16,134 nt of DNA from Neisseria uirgultaei. Lineage in GTDB: Bacteria > Pseudomonadota > Gammaproteobacteria > Burkholderiales > Neisseriaceae. Where the stretch lies: the NCBI RefSeq assembly GCF_962719845.1, contig NZ_CAUIYF010000022.1:1-16134 (forward strand), written 5' to 3'. Below, in pieces: positions 1-5,431 of the stretch. The notes under the pieces are model-generated. The model did not search any database and had not been told where the DNA came from. It saw only the letters and a list, made by a program, of their open reading frames with translations. The first letter of the stretch is position 1. Each line of letters begins with the position of its first letter. The position numbers were made by a program, and so were the translations under genes.

Positions 1-377
1 ACGAAGGGTGCAGGATCAAATCAATCTTTTTATCTGCAAGTTGTTGTAAATCAAAGAGAATCCCCCCCCCCCGCGTTTTTTGAACGGTTGGTATCGGCCC
101 AATAGTCGTCGCTGTCCAAAAAGATCAGGTAATCGCCTTTTGCCGCCCGGATACCGGCGTTGCGGGCATCCGACAGCCCGCCGTTTTCTTTATGAATCAC
201 TTTTATATGCGGATATTTGCCTGCATATTCGTCGCAAATTTTCCCGCAGCCGTCCGGCGAACCGTCATCGACCAAAATCATTTCATAATCGGCAAAATTT
301 TCGGCAAGCACGGAATCCACGCAGCAGCGGAGGTATTTTTCCACATTGTAAATAGGGACGATGATGGAGAAAATCAT
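1..377 (-). CDS. Family 2 glycosyltransferase, phase-variable, OFF in this sequence, 3' end outside window
   Basis: The N-terminus has the GT-A fold pattern of family 2 glycosyltransferases: the FSIIVPIYN strand near residues 3-11, ILVDDGSPDG near 34-43, NGGLSDARNAG near 67-77, and the metal-binding DSDD near 91-94. Such enzymes transfer sugars from nucleotide sugars onto surface glycans; the acceptor cannot be read from this fragment. The ATG at 377-375 is preferred to the TTG at 386 because homologous proteins begin right before the FSIIVP strand. A run of 11 C on the plus strand (62-72), 11 G in the gene, shifts the reading frame so that translation stops at 51 after about 108 residues. 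With 10 or 13 G the frame stays open to the window edge; with 12 G it stops after a further 15 residues or so. This is slipped-strand phase variation. The gene is not lgtA as I recall it; its exact name is uncertain. Confidence 0.85.
62..72. repeat. Poly-C/poly-G tract of 11 bases (phase-variation switch)
   Basis: A homopolymer of 11 C on the plus strand lies within the coding region of the minus-strand glycosyltransferase. Tracts of this length are known in pathogenic Neisseria to gain or lose single bases by slipped-strand mispairing. Here 11 G gives a stop codon at 51-53; 10 or 13 G would restore the long frame. Confidence 0.9.
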
Positions 378-544
378 AAATATCAATCCGTTGTATTAAG
401 ATGTTTGCGCGTATGCCTCAAACCCGCACCCGCAATGCGTTTGCATCCGCACCTTGCAACTTTATAAAACTTATTGCTTTATCAAGGTATGGAAACCTGT
501 TTCCCGAAAGGCGGCGCAGGATGCCCGTTTCCTGCAACTTTGCC
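378..544. other. Intergenic region between ribA and the glycosyltransferase
   Basis: This stretch separates the ribA stop codon from the glycosyltransferase start, both on the minus strand. It must hold the glycosyltransferase 5' leader. On the minus strand a TTGAGG box and a TAATAC box 17 bases apart (about 388-420) could be a weak promoter, but neither box matches consensus well. A six-base stem, GGAAAC with GTTTCC, is present near 492-505 without a T run, so I do not call a terminator. No protein-coding signal was recognised here. Confidence 0.4.
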
Positions 545-1138
545 TTATTCCGACATCAGATGTCCCAGCTTGTCTGCTTTGGTTTGGAGATAACGCTCGT
601 TTTCCAGATTTTCCCCGACGTGCAGGGGGATGCGTTCGACCACGTTAATCCCCGCATCTTTAAGCGTTTGGATTTTTTCGGGGTTGTTGGTCAACAGTTT
701 GACTGCATGAATGTCCAAATATTCATAAATATATTGCGCCAAACGGAAATCGCGGGCATCGACGGGCAGCCCGAGTGCCAAATTGGCTTCAACGGTATCC
801 ATACCTTGGTCTTGCAGATGATAGGCGCGGATTTTGTTAATCAGCCCGATGCCGCGCCCTTCCTGACGCAGATAGACGATGATGCCGCGCCCTTCCGCCT
901 GAACCGCCTTCATTGCCGCTTCCAGTTGCGGCCCGCAGTCGCATTTTCTCGAGAACAGCGCGTCGCCCGTCAAGCATTCTGAGTGGATGCGCGTCAGAAC
1001 CGGATTGTCGTCTGAAAAATCACCGACGGTCAGTGCGACGTGTTCCTGCCCGCTTGCTTCTTCAAAGCCGTGCATCGTAAATACGCCCCATTCGGTCGGC
1101 AGGCGGCAGGAAGCGACATAGTTTAATAATTCAGACAT
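545..1138 (-). CDS. ribA: GTP cyclohydrolase II
   Basis: RibA catalyses the first committed step of riboflavin synthesis in the cytoplasm, opening GTP to 2,5-diamino-6-ribosylamino-pyrimidinone phosphate, formate and pyrophosphate. The three zinc-binding cysteines are C55, C66 and C68 (SECLTGDALFSRKCDCG), matching C54/C65/C67 of E. coli RibA, and the catalytic tyrosine corresponds to Y106 just after the EGRGIGLINKIRA motif. There are two candidate ATGs, at 1144 and 1138. The Shine-Dalgarno AAGGAG (1150-1145) touches the first but lies six bases before the second, so 1138 is chosen, giving 197 residues, the usual length for the single-domain enzyme. The start overlaps the end of the upstream GAF-domain gene by 8 bases (ATGTCTGA), which suggests coupled translation. 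It has no fused RibB domain. Confidence 0.96.
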   Translation of the reverse strand: MSELLNYVASCRLPTEWGVFTMHGFEEASGQEHVALTVGDFSDDNPVLTRIHSECLTGDALFSRKCDCGPQLEAAMKAVQAEGRGIIVYLRQEGRGIGLINKIRAYHLQDQGMDTVEANLALGLPVDARDFRLAQYIYEYLDIHAVKLLTNNPEKIQTLKDAGINVVERIPLHVGENLENERYLQTKADKLGHLMSE

Positions 1139-1805
1139 TTTCATCTCCTTCTGCGGCAGTGATGCCCAAAAGCTGCTTCAAAGGTTCGGACAAAGCCAAG
1201 GCAAGAGCCACCCATTCCGCCTGCGCCGCCTCATCCGCACAACCGACTTTTTCAAATTCGACGTGAACCACGCCCAGCACGCCGCCGCTCTCCGTACAAA
1301 CGGGAATGGAAAGCTGCGCCGCCGAATGCCGGTTGCGTTCGCCGGAAAGCTCTCCTAATTCCAGCCAACGCCCGACATCCGAGGCAATATTCATCCAACC
1401 GCTTTGCGCCGAACGGCAGGCAAGCGAAACATCGGCGATATTTCCATCCTGCTCCCATATGTTTTCCAAACCTTCTCCCTGTTGGGACAGGCATACCAGC
1501 CGGAGGGCGGCGTTTTCAGACGGCATTAAGGCATAGACCGCCGCACTCCGCACGCCTGTCGAGCGCGAAAACACCGAATCCAAAACCATGAAAAGCCGTT
1601 TCAGGCTGTCTTCGCGACCATCATCGCACGGAAGATAATCGGCAAGTTTCCAACCTTCATGATTGCGCCACAAAACCGAACGGTCTATCGAAGCCGTCCC
1701 CATATCCATTACCGTCTGCACCGTCAGATACGCCGCCCGAACCTCGTCAAGCGGCAGCTTCAAACCCTGAGTCAGCAGAAAATCCTTAATCAAAGCAGCA
1801 GGCAT
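1131..1805 (-). CDS. GAF-domain protein upstream of ribA
   Basis: A 224-residue soluble protein with no signal peptide or membrane segment. Residues from about 75 to 215 have the spacing of a GAF domain: an alpha/beta region with AAVYALMPSE, the central variable loops, and a C-terminal strand pair SIPVCTESGGVLGVVHVEF followed by a final helix. GAF domains bind small ligands such as nucleotides or sense redox state, but no ligand can be named here, and no output domain (kinase, cyclase, HTH) is present. The upstream in-frame TTG at 1811 is less likely than the ATG at 1805. The Shine-Dalgarno is weak (CGGA). The gene overlaps ribA, so the two probably form one transcript; a link to flavin or GTP status is only inference. 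An uptake sequence in the coding strand encodes MPSE. Confidence 0.75.
   Translation of the reverse strand: MPAALIKDFLLTQGLKLPLDEVRAAYLTVQTVMDMGTASIDRSVLWRNHEGWKLADYLPCDDGREDSLKRLFMVLDSVFSRSTGVRSAAVYALMPSENAALRLVCLSQQGEGLENIWEQDGNIADVSLACRSAQSGWMNIASDVGRWLELGELSGERNRHSAAQLSIPVCTESGGVLGVVHVEFEKVGCADEAAQAEWVALALALSEPLKQLLGITAAEGDENV
1515..1526 (-). repeat. DNA uptake sequence (12-mer) inside the GAF-domain gene
   Basis: An exact AT-GCCGTCTGAA reads on the minus strand, in frame, as Met-Pro-Ser-Glu. It is the neisserial signal for DNA uptake in transformation. Confidence 0.95.
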
Positions 1806-1828
1806 ACCCAAATTCCGTCAACAAAAAC

Positions 1829-1858
1829 AAAAAACCGCCGGATTCCGATAGCAGGCGG
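1829..1858 (-). terminator. Terminator-like hairpin in the leader of the GAF/ribA operon
   Basis: On the minus strand CCGCC (1858-1854) can pair with GGCGG (1839-1835), followed at once by six T (1834-1829). The stem is only five base pairs with a 14-base loop. It lies between the predicted promoter (1870-1898) and the GAF gene start at 1805, so if real it would attenuate the operon rather than end an upstream gene. Confidence 0.35.
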
Positions 1859-1869
1859 GCGAAGGGCGG

Positions 1870-1898
1870 ATTTTACCGCCGCCAAGCATAAGCCTCAA
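1870..1898 (-). promoter_or_regulatory. Predicted sigma70 promoter for the GAF/ribA operon
   Basis: On the minus strand TTGAGG (1898-1893) and TAAAAT (1875-1870) are spaced by exactly 17 bases. The -10 box matches consensus at five of six positions and the -35 at four. Transcription would begin near 1863, leaving a leader of roughly 60 bases before the ATG at 1805. Confidence 0.5.
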
Positions 1899-1915
1899 CT
1901 ATTACGCCCAAAGCC

Positions 1916-1943
1916 TTGTGCAATCGGACAAAATCTGTATAAT
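1916..1943 (+). promoter_or_regulatory. Promoter of tRNA-Leu
   Basis: A perfect TATAAT (1938-1943) lies 12 bases before the first base of the mature tRNA. A TTGTGC box (1916-1921), 16 bases upstream, is a partial -35. Position and sequence fit a strong tRNA promoter. Confidence 0.7.
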
Positions 1944-1955
1944 CACCATCCTTAT

Positions 1956-2040
1956 GCGGACGTGGCGAAATTGGTAGACGCACCAGATTTAGGTTCTGGC
2001 GCCGAAAGGTATGAGAGTTCGAGTCTCTCCGTCCGCACCA
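1956..2040 (+). tRNA. tRNA-Leu (anticodon UAG)
   Basis: The full cloverleaf can be drawn. The acceptor stem GCGGACG (1956-1962) pairs with CGTCCGC (2030-2036), followed by discriminator A and an encoded CCA (2038-2040). The anticodon stem CCAGA/TCTGG (1983-1987, 1995-1999) holds the loop TTTAGGT, giving anticodon TAG at 1990-1992, which reads CUN leucine codons. The TTC-G T-loop and a long variable arm (about 2000-2013), typical of class II leucine tRNAs, are present. The CCA end is encoded, so the cca enzyme downstream is needed only for repair of this tRNA. The gene is followed by a terminator and by phage remnants, and tRNA genes are classic phage integration targets. Confidence 0.97.
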
Positions 2041-2102
2041 TTAACAATAAATAAATCAATTACTTAAAACACATTGGGACAATTTAGGGACGCAAAATAC
2101 AG

Positions 2103-2131
2103 GCCACCTGATTTAATCAGGTGGCTTTTTT
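2103..2131 (+). terminator. Rho-independent terminator after tRNA-Leu
   Basis: A ten-base-pair stem, GCCACCTGAT with ATCAGGTGGC, has a three-base TTA loop and is followed by six T (2126-2131). It ends the tRNA transcript about 60 bases after the CCA. Confidence 0.9.
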
Positions 2132-2193
2132 ATCGGGCTTAGATAAATTTAAAACCATATAAATCAGAATCTTGCAATATATTCAAAAACCTC

Positions 2194-2403
2194 TTGCATT
2201 ACCGTGAAAACATCGGTTACACGCCAAACAACCTGAAGGAATTGCGCCACAAGTACGGCTTGATGCAAGAGCGGGTTGCCGAGATTACGGGCGTAACTTT
2301 GGCGACGGAACAAAAGCGGGAGGTGGCAATGGGTTTGAAAGCGCATTGCGATATGCCGCACACGCATTGGTTGGTTTTGTTGGAATATTTGGGGAATCTT
2401 TAA
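2194..2403 (+). pseudogene. Relic of a phage-type helix-turn-helix regulator
   Basis: The translation carries the look of a small Xre-like DNA-binding protein: a first helix (NNLKELRHKYGLMQERVAEI), a turn at TGV and a recognition helix (TLATEQKREVAMG), followed by a conserved-looking tail with DMPHTHWLVLLEYLG. The reading frame opens at 2143 after a stop, but the only upstream start is a TTG at 2194 with no Shine-Dalgarno; the first ATG (2263) would cut off the first helix. I therefore treat it as a relic that lost its start, though TTG initiation cannot be excluded. An uptake-sequence hairpin with a T run follows at 2435. Confidence is good for the HTH character and low for expression. Confidence 0.5.
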
Positions 2404-2434
2404 ATCGGTTTTGTTTGAATAACATCGGAACAAT

Positions 2435-2470
2435 GCCGTCTGTAAACAAATTTTCTTCAGACGGCTTTTT
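2435..2470 (+). terminator. Terminator made from an imperfect uptake-sequence pair
   Basis: GCCGTCTG (2435-2442) pairs with CAGACGGC (2458-2465) around a 15-base loop, followed by five T. The right arm is a full 10-base uptake sequence on the minus strand; the left arm differs in its last two bases (TA for AA). It would end transcription of the HTH relic. Confidence 0.65.
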
Positions 2471-2551
2471 ATTTGCTTTTGGAAATGGTTTGTCGGTGTG
2501 TTTTTTGTGTAACTTATATGTGAATGGAAAAGGTGAGAAGAGGGTTGGGCA

Positions 2552-3226
2552 ATGAATGATTTGGTTAGATACGATCCGTTGGAACACGGGCTGCTTGCTG
2601 GAGGGTTGAAGAAGTATCGCGACTTTACTGAAAAAGATGCGCGAGAGGCTTCCGATGATTGGGCGTTGACGCGCGGGTTTAAAAATTCTGCATGTTCGGT
2701 GCGTATGGCGTGGAATGCTTTTACGCGCGATACAGAGGAACTCAGCCAACTGAAGGCTGAGGATATGGATTATCGGAAGATTCATGAGGGGCATAAGTCT
2801 CAGACTCGCAGGGAGCTTGGCGTGGCTTGGCATAAGGGCGAAGGTGTCGGCGCGGTGGACAAGGCGACGATGAGGCTTGGCGGCGGTATTTTGAATATGG
2901 GCAGGAAAGCCGCCGAGAAGGCTGTATTGAAGAAAATGGGCGTTGCGGCGGCTAAGGGAATGCCTGAATTTGCGGCTTTGACGGCTAAGGAGTCCGTCAA
3001 GGGCGGATTGGGCGGTGCGGCATGGCACGCGGCGGCTTTGCACGAGTTGCGCGACGTGGTGGCACAGTGGAACAGGAAGCATTCGAAGCCTGCCATTAAG
3101 TCGGAAAACATTATGGCGGGCGTGAGGAGCCGGCAACGGCGCGTTGCGGGGGCGAAAGACGGTATTTATCTGTCGGACAGGCACTCGGATGCGCGGACGG
3201 ACGGCGGTTTTGCCTTCGGGCATTGA
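2552..3226 (+). CDS. Unrecognised 224-aa protein of the phage remnant
   Basis: I do not recognise a family. The ATG at 2552 follows an AGAGGG Shine-Dalgarno about eight bases upstream. The protein is soluble with no signal peptide. Its first 90 residues are charged (DPLEHGLL, YRDFTEKDAREASDDWAL, FTRDTEELSQLKAEDMDYRK); residues 95-165 are rich in Ala, Gly and Lys with likely amphipathic helices (GGGILNMGRKAAEKAVLKKMG, then AAAKGMPEFAALTAKE); the last 40 residues are basic and then Gly/Asp rich. The neighbours on both sides are phage relics, so a phage structural or accessory role is likely by context only. Whether the C-terminus is original or follows a frameshift is unclear, since another frame is open beyond it to 3335. 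Confidence 0.5.
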   Translation: MNDLVRYDPLEHGLLAGGLKKYRDFTEKDAREASDDWALTRGFKNSACSVRMAWNAFTRDTEELSQLKAEDMDYRKIHEGHKSQTRRELGVAWHKGEGVGAVDKATMRLGGGILNMGRKAAEKAVLKKMGVAAAKGMPEFAALTAKESVKGGLGGAAWHAAALHELRDVVAQWNRKHSKPAIKSENIMAGVRSRQRRVAGAKDGIYLSDRHSDARTDGGFAFGH

Positions 3227-3327
3227 GGAAATCCCGAACCTGAAAATGGTTCGAGCTTTTTTTAGGCGGTTGAATGCCGCCGATACGGTTGGTTTAATGG
3301 GTGTGTTTTTAACTTGTTGGAGTGGTT

Positions 3328-3615
3328 ATGGCTAATACGCTTTATGATACTTCCCGCCAGATGTTCTTGGAGGGGCAGTTGAACCGGGCGGATGATACGG
3401 TCAAGGTCGCTTTGGTGGATACCAATGCTTATACGCCGAATGTGGCGACGCATAAGCATACCGACGATAAACATACAAACAACCTCATTTCAATGGATAT
3501 ATATCAGTATATGGTAAACGGTTTTTCTTCAGGCGTTACTATCGGCGCATCAGCCGGCACTGCAGTTGTCAGTATCAAGTCGGTCAAGTCTTCTTCATCT
3601 TATTATTTCATTTGA
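3328..3615 (+). pseudogene. Shortened phage tail-type structural protein with an altered C-terminus
   Basis: Residues 1-45 (ANTLYDTSRQMFLEGQLN, then VKVALVDTNAYTPNVATHKH) match the conserved start of a family of small phage tail/structural proteins that usually begin ANTLYDxxRxxFLxGxxxW and continue TxxxVLVDTxxYTxxLATHxFLSDI. From about residue 50 the sequence no longer resembles that family and becomes Ser-rich and AT-rich (MDIYQYMVNGFSSG, then GASAGTAVVSIKSVKSSSS). The ATG at 3328 is chosen over the GTG at 3322 because GGAG (3319-3322) lies five bases upstream of it. At 95 residues it is shorter than I would expect for the family. The frame suggests a deletion or recombination joined a phage gene fragment to other DNA; expression is uncertain. 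Confidence 0.55.
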
Positions 3616-3707
3616 CTTTTTCATTTATCAACCTTAATTTCCGAGCAGTACGGAATTTTGCGAATCCTACATTATGTAACGGATCGGGTACAAAACCTGA
3701 TAAAAAA
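3616..3707. other. Non-coding stretch between phage remnant and Correia element
   Basis: This AT-rich stretch carries no ORF, hairpin or promoter that I can support. It may be further decayed phage DNA. Confidence 0.4.
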
Positions 3708-3812
3708 TATAGTGGATTAACAAAAATCAGGACAAGGCGACGAAGCCGCAGACAGTACGAATAGTACGGCAAGGAGAGGCAACGCCGTACTGGTTTTTGT
3801 TAATCCACTATA
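3708..3812. repeat. Correia repeat enclosed element, short form (about 105 bp)
   Basis: The element is bounded by 26-base inverted repeats. The left end (3708-3733) begins TATAGTGGATTAACAAAAAT and the right end (3787-3812) is its reverse complement with two mismatches. The outer TA is the expected target duplication. At 105 bp it is the internally deleted class; the roughly 155-bp full-length class carries an extra central block. Such elements are non-autonomous, MITE-like and specific to Neisseria; they can carry outward promoters or be cut by RNase III when transcribed. Here it lies between the phage remnant and the 3' end of ruvB, so it cannot drive ruvB but could be part of its 3' untranslated RNA. 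Confidence 0.93.
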
Positions 3813-3813
3813 C

Positions 3814-3886
3814 ATGCCGTCTGAAGCTGTTGCAGACAAAGGGGATGATGTCCGACTTTGGTCGGCGGTTCGGTTTCAGACGGCAT
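3814..3886. repeat. Inverted pair of DNA uptake sequences after ruvB
   Basis: The 12-mer ATGCCGTCTGAA (3814-3825) and its exact reverse complement (3875-3886) face each other across 49 bases. The right arm begins five bases after the ruvB stop codon. The pair could form the ruvB terminator stem, but the long loop and lack of a T run make it weaker than the other such pairs here. Confidence 0.7.
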
Positions 3887-3890
3887 TGCG

Positions 3891-4922
3891 TTATTTTTCG
3901 ACGGGCAGCCCGAAATGCAGGTAGGTGCGTTCGGTCGCCATCCTGCCGCGCGGGGTGCGTTGCAAAAAGCCTTGTTGGATGAGGTAGGGTTCGATAACGT
4001 CTTCGATGGTGTCGGTAGATTCGCCGATGGCGGCGGCAACATTATCCAAACCAACGGGGCCGCCGCCGAATTTGTGCAAAACGGCTTCGAGAAATTTCCT
4101 GTCCATCACGTCCAGCCCCTGCACGTCCACGTCCAGCATACTTAAAGCGGCATCGGCTATGCCGCCGTCGATTGTGCCGTTGTTTTTCACGTCGGCGAAA
4201 TCGCGCACGCGGCGCAACAGGCGGTTGGCGATGCGCGGCGTGCCCCGGCTGCGTTTGGCGATTTCTTCCGCGCCTTCTTCGGACATATCGAGCTGCAACA
4301 GTTGTGCCGAACGGCTGACGATGGTGGCAAGGTCGCGGTTTTCGTAAAACTCAAGGCGGGAGACGATGCCAAAGCGGTCGCGCAACGGGTTGGTCAGCAT
4401 ACCGGCGCGAGTGGTCGCGCCGACGAGGGTGAAGGGCGGCAGGTCGATTTTGACGGAACGGGCGGCGGGCCCTTCGCCTATCATAATGTCGAGCCGGTAG
4501 TCTTCGAGCGCGGGATAGAGGATTTCTTCGACAACAGGGCTGAGGCGGTGGATTTCGTCGATGAACAATACATCGTGCGGATCAAGGTTGGTCAGAAGGG
4601 CGGCAAGGTCGCCTGCGCGCTCAAGGACGGGGCCGCTGGTTTGGCGCAGGTTGACGCCCAGCTCTTTGGCGATGATGTGTGCCAATGTGGTTTTGCCCAG
4701 TCCGGGCGGGCCGAAGAGCAGGGTGTGGTCTAGGGCTTCGCCGCGTTTTTTGGCGGCTTGGATGAAGATGGCGAGCTGTTCTTTGGCTTTGTCTTGCCCG
4801 ATATAGTCGTCCAGCGTTTTAGGACGCAGGGCGCGTTCGAGCAACTCTTCTTGTGAGGAGATGCTTTGGGCGGTAATGATGCGCTGGGGCTGGGCGGCGG
4901 TTAGGTTGTCGGTTTGCAGCAT
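3891..4922 (-). CDS. ruvB: Holliday junction branch migration ATPase RuvB
   Basis: RuvB is the hexameric AAA+ motor that, with RuvA, drives branch migration of Holliday junctions. The 343-residue length is normal. Visible motifs are Walker A GPPGLGKT (71-78), Walker B VLFIDEIHR (118-126), sensor 1 GATTRAG (168-174), the arginine-finger region NPLRDRFG (178-185), the sensor 2 arginine in RGTPRIANRLLRR (about 214-226), and the C-terminal winged helix with GGGPVGLDNVAAAIGES and a basic end (TPRGRMATERTYLHFG). The ATG at 4922 has a Shine-Dalgarno AGGGA a few bases upstream. ruvA and ruvC are not adjacent in this window. The gene is separated from the upstream 102-aa gene by an uptake-sequence hairpin. 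Identification is secure. Confidence 0.98.
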   Translation of the reverse strand: MLQTDNLTAAQPQRIITAQSISSQEELLERALRPKTLDDYIGQDKAKEQLAIFIQAAKKRGEALDHTLLFGPPGLGKTTLAHIIAKELGVNLRQTSGPVLERAGDLAALLTNLDPHDVLFIDEIHRLSPVVEEILYPALEDYRLDIMIGEGPAARSVKIDLPPFTLVGATTRAGMLTNPLRDRFGIVSRLEFYENRDLATIVSRSAQLLQLDMSEEGAEEIAKRSRGTPRIANRLLRRVRDFADVKNNGTIDGGIADAALSMLDVDVQGLDVMDRKFLEAVLHKFGGGPVGLDNVAAAIGESTDTIEDVIEPYLIQQGFLQRTPRGRMATERTYLHFGLPVEK

Positions 4923-4941
4923 AGTGTTCCCTTTGTCGGGT

Positions 4942-4978
4942 ATGCCGTCTGAACGGTCGGCGGCGTTTCAGACGGCAT
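4942..4978. terminator. Uptake-sequence hairpin between the 102-aa gene and ruvB
   Basis: ATGCCGTCTGAA (4942-4953) pairs with TTCAGACGGCAT (4967-4978), a 12-base-pair stem with a 13-base loop. There is no T run on either side. It probably ends or weakens transcription coming out of the 102-aa gene on the minus strand. Confidence 0.6.
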
Positions 4979-5003
4979 TGAAAAGATAACGGTCAAAAGC
5001 GTT

Positions 5004-5312
5004 TTATCCGCGCGTTTCGCGCCAAACGAGGTAATCGCGCAGGGGCGGCATGGGCGGATTGATGCAGTGTGGGCAGATGCCGGTGGTGTCTTCGTCGTCG
5101 CTGTCGATGTGATAGGCGTTGGGGTCGAAGCGGACTTGCTGCATTACCGCCTGCGCCAATGCCTGCGCTTGAACGACGTCGAAGGTGAATTTTTCGAGGA
5201 TTTCGTTCAATAGGCGGATTTCGCCATCGCTAAATTCCGAGCTGTGTTTGAGAATGAGGCGTTGGTAATCTTCATTGTTGATTTTAGACAATAAATCGGT
5301 TTGTAGGGTCAT
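5004..5312 (-). CDS. Conserved-type hypothetical protein, 102 aa, with a CPHC motif
   Basis: I do not recognise a family. The protein is small, acidic and soluble, with no signal peptide or membrane segment. The first 65 residues are predicted helical (LLSKINNEDYQRLILKHSS, then DGEIRLLNEILEKF, then a Gln/Ala-rich helix VVQAQALAQAVMQQV). After an acidic DSDDEDTTG linker comes CPHC, a single CxxC pair, then a proline-rich stretch and LRDYLVWRETRG. One CxxC could bind metal only in a dimer or act in redox, which is inference. It has a predicted promoter of its own (5348-5353), no clear Shine-Dalgarno, and lies between cca and ruvB on the same strand. Codon use looks like that of the neighbours. 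Confidence 0.75.
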   Translation of the reverse strand: MTLQTDLLSKINNEDYQRLILKHSSEFSDGEIRLLNEILEKFTFDVVQAQALAQAVMQQVRFDPNAYHIDSDDEDTTGICPHCINPPMPPLRDYLVWRETRG

Positions 5313-5347
5313 GATTTTATGTTGGGAACGGAATGGCTGAAGAGTGA

Positions 5348-5353
5348 ATTATA
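5348..5353 (-). promoter_or_regulatory. Predicted -10 box for the 102-aa gene
   Basis: A perfect TATAAT on the minus strand lies 35 bases before the ATG at 5312. The best -35 candidates are poor: GCAACA at 17 bases spacing or TTGCAA at 19. The box stands in the 119-base gap between cca and this gene. Confidence 0.45.
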
Positions 5354-5431
5354 GCGGATATGGCAGCAGCTGTTGCAAAGCTTGGATTGGGTATCGTCCT
5401 CAAAATTCTCAAAGTAGCCATATTGTGCGTT

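Larger units (their letters stand above)
2140..3620 (+). mobile_element. Decayed prophage remnant downstream of tRNA-Leu
   Basis: Between the tRNA-Leu terminator and the Correia element lie three plus-strand ORFs unlike the housekeeping genes around them: a Xre-type HTH relic, an unrecognised 224-aa ORF and a short protein whose N-terminus matches a family of small phage tail/structural proteins. No integrase, capsid, portal, lysis or replication gene is present, so the element cannot be complete. Placement beside a tRNA suggests an integration site, but I found no second copy of the tRNA 3' end in the window, so boundaries are approximate. Confidence 0.6.

Noticed and set aside
1806..1870. 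FMN riboswitch upstream of the ribA operon
   Set aside because: The leader after the predicted promoter is only about 60 bases and lacks the multi-stem layout of the roughly 120-140-base FMN aptamer.
2285..3223. A 312-aa minus-strand frame across the phage remnant
   Set aside because: It is Arg/Pro/His-rich without domains, and the opposite strand has frames with better starts and Shine-Dalgarno sites.
5345..5357. Relic of a Correia end (TATAGCGGAT)
   Set aside because: Only about ten bases resemble the terminal repeat and there is no partner end nearby, so chance similarity is more likely.
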